Shown: positions 8,047-15,719, counted from the first letter of the stretch. The stretch is 64,000 nt of DNA from Lachnospiraceae bacterium (GCA_900168235.1 FUZG01000012.1:1-64000); one strand, 5' to 3'. Numbers and translations are program-made. Notes: a model not told the origin generated them from the sequence alone.

Positions 8047-8086
8047 AGAGCTGATGGAGACTAACAATCTCTGTCAGCTCTTTTAT
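8047..8086 (+). terminator. Rho-independent terminator
   Basis: AGAGCTGATGGAGA (8047-8060) pairs with TCTCTGTCAGCTCT (8068-8081) with two wobble or mismatched positions, followed by TTTTATT. It follows the XRE remnant and precedes the second 11-bp array. Confidence 0.75.
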
Positions 8087-8111
8087 TGATTAATGGCGAT
8101 TTTTGGTGGCA

Positions 8112-8166
8112 TGTCCGCAAAATGTCCGCATAATGTCTGCAAAATGTCCGCTTGATGTCTGTTTTC
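8112..8166. repeat. 11-bp-phased direct repeats TGTCYGC-N4, five units
   Basis: Units start at 8112, 8123, 8134, 8145 and 8156 (TGTCCGC, TGTCCGC, TGTCTGC, TGTCCGC, TGTCTGT), each followed by four bases. The last unit begins 39 nt before ATGGACAA at 8195, identical to the 1368 array, though the heptamer differs. Read on the minus strand the array encodes GHFADIMRTFCGH, a linker type I associate with some Lachnospiraceae Fic/AlbA proteins, so a coding origin is an alternative. Confidence 0.6.
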
Positions 8167-8194
8167 TGCCGTTTTTGGGTGTGTTATATTTACA

Positions 8195-8252
8195 ATGGAC
8201 AAAGAAATGAGGAAAACAAAAACACCTCAACCGAAAAGTCCATTTTCTTTTG
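8195..8252 (+). ncRNA. Second candidate short hairpin transcript or peptide gene
   Basis: TGTTAT at 8182-8187 lies 13 nt before ATGGACAA at 8195. ATGGAC (8195-8200) pairs with GTCCAT (8238-8243), and an inner stem TGAGG/CCTCA sits within; TTTTCTTTTG follows. The same bases encode MDKEMRKTKTPQPKS followed by FSFAKEIQI. Start, T-rich end and the upstream array geometry match the 1440 locus, while the stem sequence differs. The 8253-8401 interval up to the Fic gene has no other clear feature. Confidence 0.4.
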
Positions 8253-8401
8253 CAAAAGAGATACAAATCTGACAAGTTTACTTTTGACAGGTTGAAATCA
8301 GAGTATGGAATATATGCTGTGCGAGGACCAAGGGGGATTCCTAATAGCCTCAGCGTAGCTTTAAAATAAAGAAATGCATTTCTTAAGGAGCATTTGAATA
8401 T

Positions 8402-9547
8402 ATGAAAGATAACAAGAAAATAAGGAAAATTAATGAGATTAATGAGATTAATGAAGATCCTTTTGAGGAATATATCAGATTAGGGGAACCAGGTAAAGCT
8501 GATAAGGCTTATGCGTGGCAGACCGCTGTAGGTTTGCAGGATGTGGATAAACTACAGCCATCTGAATATCTTTTGGATACTGCAAAAGAAAATATTGATG
8601 GCAACATCAGTATTGATGAGGTAAAAAAGAGGATTGACAGCTACTACAGAGAGTCAGCTAATCACGTCCCTGATGGCACAGAAGAGGCAGATAAGGTTGC
8701 AGTGCATATTGTAGAGATTTTATCTGACAGTTCCTTTGTATTTTCACCGGCACAGTATATTTCCATCCATCGCAGGCTTTTTACAGGAGTTTATTCACAT
8801 GCAGGTAAAATCAGAGACTATAACATCCGTAAAGATGAATGGGTGTTGGATGGTGCATCTGTAATGTATGGAGGAGCACTGGAGCTTCGTGAGACCTTAG
8901 AGTATGACTTTAAAACGGAGCAGGAGTTTTTCTATGTGGATCTGACTATGAGCGAGATTATAAAGCATTTAGCCCGCTTTGTTTCACGCCTTTGGCAGAT
9001 TCATATCTTTTGTGAAGGAAATACGAGGACTACGGCTGTTTTTTTCATAAAATACCTAAGGTCGATGGGCTTTGATGTGACTAATGATGTATTTGCTAAG
9101 AATGCCTGGTATTTCAGAAATTCACTTGTAAGGGCAAATTACAGGGATGTAAAAAATGGCGTATATGAGGATATGTCTTTTTTGGAGACATTTCTTAGGA
9201 ATCTCCTTATGGGAGAGCATAACGAGCTTAAAAACAGGTACATGCATATAAGATGGGAAGAAACAGCACATTCAACGTCTAAACAGCACATTGGACAACA
9301 CATTCAAGAACAAAACAGCATTTTGAATCTGTTGGATACCAAAGAAATCTCATCTAAGATGAAGAGCAATATTACAAAGTTGTATGAAGCTTTTGGGATG
9401 GAAAAGATATTCGGAAGAAGTGATGTAATAGAGGTGCTTGGAATAACTGAAAGACCTGCTTCAACACTGCTTGGAAAGATGTATTCTCTGGGATTAACTG
9501 AGAAAATAACCGGGGCAGGAAAGGGAAAATATCGGTTCATTGTATGA
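8402..9547 (+). CDS. Fic-domain protein with C-terminal winged helix
   Basis: A 381-residue Fic/DOC protein, the family that transfers AMP or other phospho-groups to target proteins. The active loop near residue 200 reads HIFCEGNTRTTA: the catalytic His, Phe, Glu, GN and first Arg are present, but the usual Pro after His and the final Arg of HPFxxGNGRxxR are replaced. The N-terminal region contains TAKENIDGNISIDEVKKRI and the C-terminus (ITKLYEAFGMEKIF to the end) looks like a winged helix. A short INE repeat occupies the start. It may be a toxin-like or regulatory enzyme; no separate antitoxin gene is visible. Confidence 0.85.
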   Translation: MKDNKKIRKINEINEINEDPFEEYIRLGEPGKADKAYAWQTAVGLQDVDKLQPSEYLLDTAKENIDGNISIDEVKKRIDSYYRESANHVPDGTEEADKVAVHIVEILSDSSFVFSPAQYISIHRRLFTGVYSHAGKIRDYNIRKDEWVLDGASVMYGGALELRETLEYDFKTEQEFFYVDLTMSEIIKHLARFVSRLWQIHIFCEGNTRTTAVFFIKYLRSMGFDVTNDVFAKNAWYFRNSLVRANYRDVKNGVYEDMSFLETFLRNLLMGEHNELKNRYMHIRWEETAHSTSKQHIGQHIQEQNSILNLLDTKEISSKMKSNITKLYEAFGMEKIFGRSDVIEVLGITERPASTLLGKMYSLGLTEKITGAGKGKYRFIV

Positions 9548-9736
9548 TGTTATATTTTAAAGAAGGGTGATGAGTTAATTAACAGTGTTTTGACAATCTG
9601 CAAGAATGAAGATATAAAATCTGCTACATATTCAGGCATAGGCGGATGTGGGAGTGCAGAAGCTACATACCATATGGCTTCATTTGATTACGCCTATAAC
9701 TGTATAGCAGTTATGGAATGGTTGTTCCAGCAGTAA
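9548..9736 (+). pseudogene. PPC/DUF296 domain fragment
   Basis: An open frame without start codon reads ILKKGDELINSVLTICKN, then IKSATYSGIGGCGSAE, which matches the first strands of the PPC (DUF296) DNA-binding domain. The match ends there and the frame runs out at 9736. It is a fragment of a gene lost by rearrangement; its end overlaps the small membrane gene at 9718 in another frame. Confidence 0.45.
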
Positions 9737-9942
9737 GAGTAGCCATAAAGCTTGGAAGCGTGGTTGCAGGAGTATGTACTTTAATCTTTGGCATACTTGC
9801 AGTTTTTGTGCTTATCAATAAGATGTGGCTGCAATTAGGAATCCTGGCACTAATATATGGTGCTATGATGGTTGTACTTTTTGATGCCGCTGAGGTGCAG
9901 GTATGGATTGATGTGGCTACAGATTTGTTACGTGACGTATAA
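9718..9942 (+). CDS. Small membrane protein
   Basis: A 74-residue protein with two membrane segments (VVAGVCTLIFGILAVFVLI and LQLGILALIYGAMMVVLF) and a short C-terminal helix. There is no strong ribosome site and the start overlaps the DUF296 fragment, so it may itself be a remnant. I do not recognise a family. A hairpin at 9966-9994 (GAAGGTCATAGC with GCTGTGACCTTC) follows. Confidence 0.35.
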   Translation: MVVPAVRVAIKLGSVVAGVCTLIFGILAVFVLINKMWLQLGILALIYGAMMVVLFDAAEVQVWIDVATDLLRDV

Positions 9943-10001
9943 GATTAGAACACTATACTATAGAAGGTCATAGCTTCATACTGCTGTGACCTTCATGAAA
10001 A

Positions 10002-10874
10002 TTACTTGAAAGTCTTTTTTATCTGCTCCAGAAATTTTTCCGCAATAGGAGTAAAGGTCTGATACTTGTTCCATATCAGATACAGCTCTGATTTTAGTTC
10101 AGGTGAAAGCGGTCTGAATACCATGTCAGTTCCTTCGGTGTTTATCAGGTTCTTGAAAGTAAGTAAGATTCCAAGGTTTTCTCTTGCAAATACAGAGCCG
10201 TTATAAGATAGCCTGAAGGATCCTTCAAGTTTTAGCTCAGGAAATCTATCTTTAGCCCATATTTTGATTTCATTGTTCCAGCTTTGCTCAGAGACAAACA
10301 GAGGCTGTCCTATCAGGTCAGAGACATGGATGGATTTTTTCTTTGCAAGGGGATGAGATGAAGATATGATTGCTCCCCATACATCAGCTTCCGGAAATTT
10401 TACATATTCGTATTTGTTGCTGTCAGGTGTTTCACATAGTACAGCAAAGTCTAAAATGCCCTTATCAAGCTTTTCAGTAACCTGCTCAGTATCTCCGCTG
10501 GTTATATGATAAGTGAGGTTAGGGTATTTTTCTTTTAACTTATAGATCTCTCTGGCAAGGTATCTGATCTGATAGCTCTCAGCAAGTCCAAAATAAATAT
10601 CCCCACCTGTTATATCATCCAGGGAGTTAAATTCCTGTTCTATCTTATCGGACATGGCAACAAGATCCTGAGCCCTGTCACGAAGGAGCATCCCTTCGTC
10701 CGTAAGCGAAATGCTGAAACTGTGCCTTACAAACAGTTTCTTTCCAAGTTCTTCCTCTAATGCTTTTAACGTCTTTGAAAGAGTGGGCTGTGATACATGA
10801 AGCTGATCAGCAGCCTTTGACATGTTTTCTTCCCTGGCAACTGCAAGGAAGTATTTGAGATTTTTTATTTCCAT
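10002..10874 (-). CDS. LysR-family transcriptional regulator
   Basis: A 290-residue LysR regulator. The N-terminal helix-turn-helix is clear (FLAVAREENMSKAADQLHVS followed by QPTLSKTLKALEEELGKKLF), with a periplasmic-binding-like effector domain behind it. The start at 10874 has GGAGG 5 nt upstream; the longer frame from 10886 would place this site inside the gene. It faces the hydrolase/flavodoxin/lipoprotein group at 11150-13536, which it probably controls. The effector is unknown. Confidence 0.9.
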   Translation of the reverse strand: MEIKNLKYFLAVAREENMSKAADQLHVSQPTLSKTLKALEEELGKKLFVRHSFSISLTDEGMLLRDRAQDLVAMSDKIEQEFNSLDDITGGDIYFGLAESYQIRYLAREIYKLKEKYPNLTYHITSGDTEQVTEKLDKGILDFAVLCETPDSNKYEYVKFPEADVWGAIISSSHPLAKKKSIHVSDLIGQPLFVSEQSWNNEIKIWAKDRFPELKLEGSFRLSYNGSVFARENLGILLTFKNLINTEGTDMVFRPLSPELKSELYLIWNKYQTFTPIAEKFLEQIKKTFK

Positions 10875-10993
10875 GAAAACCTCCATAAAGCTGACAATTT
10901 ATGTGTTATTCCAAAAACGAATATCATGATATTTATTTTATTCATTAGCGAAAATCTGGTCAAGGATTTACTATGGAGTCAGAAGGAGCAAAA

Positions 10994-11139
10994 GTTACTG
11001 TTCAGACGCAACCGGAGCACTACGCTGCGGAGGTTGCGACCAAGAAAGATGAAAAGCCATTGGATTTTGCCCATCGCCGGAGGCGATTTAATTGGCAAAA
11101 TCCGTTACGTGAGCGAGCTGGAAGCGAGTGAACAGTAAC
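10994..11139 (+). ncRNA. Structured leader element E1 (variable-stem family)
   Basis: Nested perfect helices: closing stem GTTACTGTTCA (10994-11004) with TGAACAGTAAC (11129-11139); P1 CGCAACC (11007-11013) with GGTTGCG (11032-11038); P2 GGATTTTGCC (11062-11071) with GGCAAAATCC (11094-11103); and an inner ATCGCC/GGCGAT (11073-11087). The P1 loop carries AGCACTACGCTGC. The element ends 10 nt before the ATG at 11150. It shares loop and layout with E5 at 53937, with compensating base changes in P1. Confidence 0.6.
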
Positions 11140-11149
11140 GAGCAAAAAG

Positions 11150-11365
11150 ATGGATACAGAAAAGATTCTTGAAGGCCTTTCGGACATGGGCTGCAATGAG
11201 AAAGAAATAAACTTTATGAAAAAGATGTATGAAGAAGGTGACACCGATACACTTCTTCGAGATCTTAGAAAATGCCGGTGCCATCTTATGGATGAGCTTC
11301 ATGACAGCCAGAAAAAAGTAGATAACATGGATTTTTTGATAAGACAGATTCAGAAAGAAAAATGA
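11150..11365 (+). CDS. Small helical hypothetical protein
   Basis: A 71-residue helical protein: LSDMGCNEKEINFMKKMYEE, a middle CRCHLMDELHDSQKKVDNMD, and a basic C-terminus. Similar small proteins accompany regulators and oxidoreductases in Lachnospiraceae, but I cannot name the family. The ribosome site is weak because structured element E1 ends only 10 nt upstream, so translation may be controlled by that structure. The stop lies 17 nt before the start of the hydrolase gene at 11383, consistent with one operon. Confidence 0.55.
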   Translation: MDTEKILEGLSDMGCNEKEINFMKKMYEEGDTDTLLRDLRKCRCHLMDELHDSQKKVDNMDFLIRQIQKEK

Positions 11366-11382
11366 TTCAGGAGGATGACAAA

Positions 11383-12384
11383 ATGATCAGAAAAGAAGAA
11401 CTAAACCTTGTAACCGAGTGGGATAAGACCTTTAAGAAAAGTGATAAGGTTGACCACAGCAAAGTAACATTCGTAAACAGATATGGAATCACCCTGGCAG
11501 CAGATATGTATGTTCCTAAGAATGCAGAGGGCAAGCTTTCTGCAATTGCTGTATGCGGGCCATTCGGAGCAGTTAAGGAGCAGTGTTCCGGTCTTTATGC
11601 TCAAACAATGGCTGAGAGAGGATTTTTGACGATAGCCTTTGACCCTTCTTTTACAGGAGAGTCCGGTGGGAATGTAAGATACATGGCATCTCCTGATATC
11701 AATACAGAAGACTTCATGGCAGCAGTTGATTTCCTTTCACTTAATGAAAAGGTAGATCCAGATAGGATTGGAATCATCGGTATCTGTGGTTGGGGCGGAA
11801 TGTCAATCAATACGGCAGCTCTTGATACAAGGATCAAAGCGACTGCAGCTATGACAATGTATGACATGACAAGAGTAAATGCCAAGGGATATTTTGACTC
11901 AGAAGACAGTGAAGAAGCAAGATATCAGCATAAGGCAGCTATGTGTGCGCAGAGACTGGAGGACCTTAAGGCTGGTGAATATAAGCTTGGCGGCGGAGTA
12001 GTAGATCCACTTCCGGAGGATGCACCTTTCTTTGTAAAAGACTACTATGACTATTACAAGACTGACAGAGGATATCACAAGAGAAGTCTTAATTCCAACG
12101 GTGGTTGGAATGTGATCGGCTGTGAGTCCTTCGTTAATCAGCCAATCCTTAAGTACAGCAATGAGATCAGAAGTGCAGTGTTACTTGTACATGGAGAAAA
12201 AGCACATTCATGCTATTTCTCAAAGGATGCATATGCAGATATGATCAAAGACAGCAAGTATGCAGACAATAAGGAACTTATGATAATCCCTGATGCGGTG
12301 CATACAGATCTTTACGATGGCGGGGATAAAGATTATATTCCGTTTGATAAGCTGGAGAGCTTCTTTAAGGAGAATTTGAAATAA
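11383..12384 (+). CDS. Alpha/beta hydrolase, YcjY-like, with Cys nucleophile
   Basis: A 333-residue alpha/beta hydrolase. The nucleophile elbow IGICGWGGMS places Cys135 where most members have Ser, as in dienelactone-hydrolase-like enzymes. A late strand LLVHGEKAH and the block DAVHTDLYD supply candidate acid and His residues. AGGAGG lies 8 nt before the ATG at 11383, favoured over 11362. It is followed after 12 bp by a flavodoxin-like reductase gene, a pairing often under LysR control in Firmicutes. Substrate unknown. Confidence 0.8.
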   Translation: MIRKEELNLVTEWDKTFKKSDKVDHSKVTFVNRYGITLAADMYVPKNAEGKLSAIAVCGPFGAVKEQCSGLYAQTMAERGFLTIAFDPSFTGESGGNVRYMASPDINTEDFMAAVDFLSLNEKVDPDRIGIIGICGWGGMSINTAALDTRIKATAAMTMYDMTRVNAKGYFDSEDSEEARYQHKAAMCAQRLEDLKAGEYKLGGGVVDPLPEDAPFFVKDYYDYYKTDRGYHKRSLNSNGGWNVIGCESFVNQPILKYSNEIRSAVLLVHGEKAHSCYFSKDAYADMIKDSKYADNKELMIIPDAVHTDLYDGGDKDYIPFDKLESFFKENLK

Positions 12385-12396
12385 GGATGGGATGAT

Positions 12397-12939
12397 ATGA
12401 GCAAAGTATTAGTTATTTCAACAAGCCTTCGTGTAAAAAGTAATTCGGATATACTTACAGAAAAGCTTATAGAGGGAGCAAAAGCGTCAGATCATGACGT
12501 GGAGCACATAAGCCTAAAAGGGAAGAATATAGGATTTTGTATAGGATGCCTGGCATGTCAGAGCTCGCAGAAATGTGTGCTAGGTGATGATGCGGTAGAG
12601 ATTGCAGAAAAAGTAAAGAATGCAGACACTCTCGTTTTTGCAACACCTATTTATTATTACGAGATGAGCGGCCAGATGAAAACTCTTTTGGACAGGCTCA
12701 ATCCGCTGTATCCTTCAGACTATAAGTTTAGGAATGTATATATGCTCTCTGTTGCGGCTGAGGATGAAGAGTTTGTGCCTAAAAAAGCTGAAAGTGGACT
12801 TCAGGGATGGATTGACTGCTTTGAAAAGGCTCAGTTTTCAGGCTCCTTATTCTGCGGTGGCATAGGTGATATGGGTGAGGCATCGAAAAAAACTGAAGAG
12901 TTAAACGAAGCCTTCGAATTTGGTAAAGCTCTAAAATAA
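12397..12939 (+). CDS. NADPH-dependent FMN reductase-like flavoprotein
   Basis: A 180-residue flavodoxin-fold protein of the iron-sulfur flavoprotein/FMN-reductase type. The first strand VLVISTSLRVKSNSD binds FMN phosphate, the segment FCIGCLACQSSQKC carries the Cys cluster of this subfamily, and ATPIYYYEMSGQMKTLLDR is the conserved second loop. It is cotranscribed with the hydrolase upstream and the lipoprotein downstream (12 bp gaps). It likely reduces quinones, flavin or an organic substrate. Confidence 0.85.
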   Translation: MSKVLVISTSLRVKSNSDILTEKLIEGAKASDHDVEHISLKGKNIGFCIGCLACQSSQKCVLGDDAVEIAEKVKNADTLVFATPIYYYEMSGQMKTLLDRLNPLYPSDYKFRNVYMLSVAAEDEEFVPKKAESGLQGWIDCFEKAQFSGSLFCGGIGDMGEASKKTEELNEAFEFGKALK

Positions 12940-12951
12940 AGGAAGTCTGCG

Positions 12952-13536
12952 ATGAAAACGAAAATGAATTTTCTGGCATTCTGTATGACCATAATGTTTT
13001 GCATGAGCGCCTGTGCAGGGACAACCAAAAACACAAGTGATGATCAGGGTGCCGTAAATGAAATATCAGCATCAGAAAATATTGAAATAGAAAGCTCGGA
13101 AAAGAATGTCATGTCGGAGGGAACAGCTATGTATCAGCTGGCAGAAAAAGATGAATCAGTAGATGATGAAGCTATTGGAGATAGTACAATGATAATGAAG
13201 ATTGGCGATACAAAAGTTAATGTGGAATGGGAAGACAATCAGGCTGTGGAAGCGTTGCGTGATATGGCTAAAGACGGTAATGTTACCATTCAGATGTCAA
13301 TGTATGGCGGTTTTGAACAGGTGGGTTCCATAGGACAGAGTTTGCCACGAGATGATAAGCAGACAACAACGAGTTCAGGCGACGTTGTACTATACTCCGG
13401 AAATCAGATGGTAGTGTTCTATGGTTCTAATAGCTGGTCATATACACGGTTAGGTCACATATCTGATAAGGATGAGGCTGGCATGACTGAGTTGCTTTCA
13501 AATGGCGATGTTACAATAACTATTAGCATGGGATAG
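12952..13536 (+). CDS. Lipoprotein with cyclophilin-like fold domain
   Basis: A 194-residue secreted protein with a lipobox ending MSAC at about residue 20. The C-terminal 110 residues match the cyclophilin-like fold family (Cyclophil_like2): MIMKIGDTKVNVEWEDN, MYGGFEQVGSIGQSLP, and VVLYSGNQMVVFYGSNSW. Such domains are commonly encoded next to flavodoxin and hydrolase genes, as here. Role unknown. A terminator follows at 13573. Confidence 0.8.
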   Translation: MKTKMNFLAFCMTIMFCMSACAGTTKNTSDDQGAVNEISASENIEIESSEKNVMSEGTAMYQLAEKDESVDDEAIGDSTMIMKIGDTKVNVEWEDNQAVEALRDMAKDGNVTIQMSMYGGFEQVGSIGQSLPRDDKQTTTSSGDVVLYSGNQMVVFYGSNSWSYTRLGHISDKDEAGMTELLSNGDVTITISMG

Positions 13537-13572
13537 GAATTATTAAAGTAGAAATATATTGGTACAAAAACG

Positions 13573-13610
13573 GTGGCTATAAGTCGAAAGATTTATAGTC
13601 ACTAATTTTT
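13573..13610 (+). terminator. Rho-independent terminator
   Basis: GTGGCTATAA (13573-13582) pairs with TTATAGTCAC (13593-13602), followed by TAATTTTTT. It closes the hydrolase/flavodoxin/lipoprotein operon. Confidence 0.8.
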
Positions 13611-13624
13611 TAAAAAATTATTTT

Positions 13625-13695
13625 GATGTAACTATTGACATTACATCTTTTGGGGTGATATATTTGCGTCATCAGATGAAACTGTAACGGTTACA
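13625..13695 (+). promoter_or_regulatory. Palindromic GTAAC operators and -35 box
   Basis: GATGTAA (13625-13631) and TTACATC (13641-13647) form an inverted repeat around TTGACA at 13635-13640. A perfect palindrome TGTAACGGTTACA lies at 13683-13695. They precede a gene remnant and the Rrf2 gene at 14126; Rrf2 autoregulation is plausible but not shown. Confidence 0.5.
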
Positions 13696-13890
13696 TCAAT
13701 GGACTTTTTAACATTCGAGGATGGAGATAAGGTTTTCCTTCAGACAGTATATAATTTTGCAGGAGCAGGAGAGCAGGTCGGATTCGATGTTTTTAGATTC
13801 GATGCAGACGGTAAGATTGCAGAGCACTGGGATGTAATGGAGACATTAGCTGATAAGTCTACATGGGCTAATGAAAACGGAAAGTTTTAA
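13639..13890 (+). pseudogene. SnoaL/NTF2-like protein, C-terminal remnant
   Basis: The frame reads FLTFEDGDKVFLQTVYNFAG and FDVFRFDADGKIAEHWD, the conserved C-terminal half of small SnoaL-like (NTF2-fold) proteins. The N-terminal half is absent, and the upstream sequence is instead operator-like. An ATG at 13699 would give a 63-residue product, too short to fold as the usual domain. It is read as a remnant that retains the natural stop codon. Confidence 0.5.
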
Positions 13891-14098
13891 CTCAGTCGGG
13901 GTAAAAGCTCCGACTGAGTTAAACGCTCCGCGAGGATGCGCACGGATTCGGACAGGAATTTGTCTGCTGAAGCAGACCCGAATCCGGCGCGCAAGACTCG
14001 CGAGCGAGTCTTGACTGTAACCATTGCAACTACATCTGTCACGACGTAAAATGATGGCAGGAGGGCGCAAATCGTCCAGTGGACGATTGTTCTGCGCC
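13889..14098 (+). ncRNA. Structured leader element E2 (variable-stem family)
   Basis: Starts with a hairpin AACTCAGTCGG/CCGACTGAGTT (13889-13920), then the core CGCTCCGCGAGGATGCGCAC (13924-13943). P2 is GGATTCGG (13944-13951) with CCGAATCC (13978-13985) and encloses GTCTGC/GCAGAC. Then come CAAGACTCGC (13992-14001)/GCGAGTCTTG (14004-14013) and a nested hairpin GGCGCA-AATCGTCC/GGACGATT-TGCGCC (14064-14098). It ends 27 nt before the Rrf2 start. Confidence 0.55.
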
Positions 14099-14125
14099 GA
14101 CCGAAATGGAATGGAGAGATTAAAA

Positions 14126-14566
14126 ATGCAGATATCAAGCAGATTTACGGTTGCACTTCATATTTTTACATGTGTGGATACATTTAAGGATGAACACAAG
14201 GTAACGAGCGATTTTCTTGCAGCCAGTATAAATACGAATCCTGTCATCATTAGAAAGATACTTACTCAGCTTAAGAACGCAGGGCTAATAAATGTTATCA
14301 GAGGAACAGGCGGAATAGAGCTTACAAGAGATCTTAAAGATATAACTTTTTATGATGTGTATCAGGCAATTGAGCCTTTGGAGGATGGAGATTTATTCAG
14401 ATTTCATGAATCACCAAATCCAGAGTGCCCTGTTGGTAGGAATATCCATTTACTTTTGGATGATAAGTTGAAAAGCATCCAGGAAGCGATGGAATCAGAG
14501 ATGAAAAAATACACTCTTAATGATTTAAGATCCGGAATGCAGGAACTGTTGGCAAAAGAAGCTTAA
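14126..14566 (+). CDS. Rrf2-family transcriptional regulator
   Basis: A 146-residue Rrf2 regulator. The domain opens MQISSRFTVALHIFTCVDTF, has the recognition segment NPVIIRKILTQLKNAGLINV and the wing GTGGIELTRDLKDITFYDVY. Only one Cys (ECPVGRN) lies in the sensor region, so it is not the three-Cys cluster type like IscR; it is closer to the YwnA group. The ATG at 14126 has GGAGAG upstream and is preferred over an upstream frame that would run through element E2. It stands between structured elements E2 and E3. Confidence 0.9.
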   Translation: MQISSRFTVALHIFTCVDTFKDEHKVTSDFLAASINTNPVIIRKILTQLKNAGLINVIRGTGGIELTRDLKDITFYDVYQAIEPLEDGDLFRFHESPNPECPVGRNIHLLLDDKLKSIQEAMESEMKKYTLNDLRSGMQELLAKEA

Positions 14567-14571
14567 CAATG

Positions 14572-14604
14572 AGACTCTGAGGTGTTTACTTCAGAGTCTT
14601 TTTT
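14572..14604 (+). terminator. Rho-independent terminator
   Basis: AGACTCTGA (14572-14580) pairs with TCAGAGTCT (14591-14599), followed by TTTTTT. It ends the Rrf2 transcript and abuts element E3. Confidence 0.9.
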
Positions 14605-14733
14605 ATGATATGAAATTTCTCCGAAATTCCTATATCATAAAAAACGCTCCGCTATGGATGCGCACTCGCGCGATAGGTAAATGTTGCATAAATGCAACCG
14701 CGCTCGGCGCGAGCATGTTGCAAGCAACATGCT
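14604..14733 (+). ncRNA. Structured leader element E3 (variable-stem family)
   Basis: A hairpin built on TATGATAT/ATATCATA with AAATTTC/GAAATT (14604-14639) is followed by the core ACGCTCCGCTATGGATGCGCAC (14643-14664), nearly the same as E2. Then come TTGCAT/ATGCAA (14684-14697) enclosed by CTCGCGC and GCGCGAG, and AGCATGTTGC/GCAACATGCT (14712-14733). It ends 20 nt before the ATG of the macro-domain gene at 14754. Confidence 0.55.
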
Positions 14734-14753
14734 TTCTTGGAAGGATGTGGAAT

Positions 14754-15179
14754 ATGTCAAAGAATACAACACAGGACGAACGCCTTGATTATCTCGTAGA
14801 AGAGTTTAAGGCAGATTCTGCTGAATATAAGGATTTAAAGACTCCAAATAGTACGGAAGATAAAAGACGAATCTTAAGGTCACTTATGAATATTCGTATG
14901 CCAAAAGAATTATCTTCTGAGGTCATGAAAGTACAGGATGAATATCTGACTGAAAGAGCGGCTGAAAAGGGTGTGGTGAATCTGTCAGACATCCCGGTTA
15001 TCAGGGACGGACTATCCATCTGGCAGGGTGATATTACGAGACTTTCGGTGGATGCTATTGTGAATGCTGCAAATTCGCAGATGCTGGGCTGTTTTGTTCC
15101 GATGCACACCTGTATAGATAAAGCGGCACCTACCTCAATCACACAGGCATACAACAAAAGAATGGCAAGGTGCTCGTAA
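14754..15179 (+). pseudogene. Macro-domain ADP-ribose hydrolase, truncated
   Basis: A 141-residue product with the N-terminal extension and first part of a zinc-type macro domain: SIWQGDITRLSVDAIVNAANS and MLGCFVPMHTCIDKAA are the conserved ADP-ribose-binding and zinc-site segments. After that the sequence diverges and stops; the remaining two thirds of the domain is missing. Right after the stop, an AlbA_2 fragment without start begins, so a deletion has joined two unrelated genes. AAGGA precedes the ATG. Confidence 0.7.
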
Positions 15180-15180
15180 A

Positions 15181-15552
15181 CCTTGCATTACCTGTAGAAA
15201 AGAAGCATATCTCATAGTTGGAGTGGAAGACGATTTCAATGTTATGGGGGTAGCTGAATGGAAAAAGTCTAACGAAATATATGACTGGATGAAATCTGTT
15301 GCTTTTGCAGGAGATAATGTTCCAAAAATTGAATTAAAAAAGGTATTTTATAAATATAAAAAATTGGATGTTCTTGTTATAAAACAATCGTGTAGTGTGC
15401 CTTTCTATATCGATAAAAATTATATGGGCGTTAATCCGTTTCAGATATATACCAGAGTAGGAGATACAAATACACCTAAGAATACTCAAGCTAGTTATGC
15501 GGATGTAGAAAGGCTATGGGGATATCATAGAAGTAGGAATAATAATCAATAA
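15181..15552 (+). pseudogene. AlbA_2 (Schlafen-like) domain protein, 5-prime truncated
   Basis: The open frame begins without a start codon and reads KEAYLIVGVEDDFNVMGV, the core strand of the AlbA_2 domain, then VPKIELKKVFYKYKKLDVLV and PFQIYTRVGDTNTPKN, also typical. It ends naturally at 15552. The first part of the domain is missing at the junction with the macro-domain remnant. These proteins are usually ATP-binding regulators or defence-linked. Confidence 0.6.
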
Positions 15553-15565
15553 AGTAAACTGTCGA

Positions 15566-15594
15566 GATCTCACCTTAATGGTGGGATCATTTCG
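15566..15594 (+). terminator. Weak hairpin terminator
   Basis: GATCTCACC (15566-15574) pairs with GGTGGGATC (15580-15588), one wobble, followed by ATTTCGTTT. It separates the remnants from the HNH nuclease gene. Confidence 0.45.
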
Positions 15595-15719
15595 TTTAAA
15601 ATCTTACCAGACAAAAAATTGCTGTTAGAGAGCAGATTACATGTAGTAAAATTTTCTTGATCATAGGAGTTAATCGGGCAAAATGAAGCGTGTAAAGGGG
15701 AAGTGCAATAGGGGGAAGA

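Noticed and set aside
8090-8275. A 61-codon reverse-strand frame over the second array
   Set aside because: Kept only as an alternative origin of the repeats (linker-type peptide); the frame has no start context and no domain.
10972-11130. A 52-codon open frame running through element E1
   Set aside because: The bases are fully used by perfect nested helices, the sister element E5 has a stop in the same frame, and the product resembles no protein I know.
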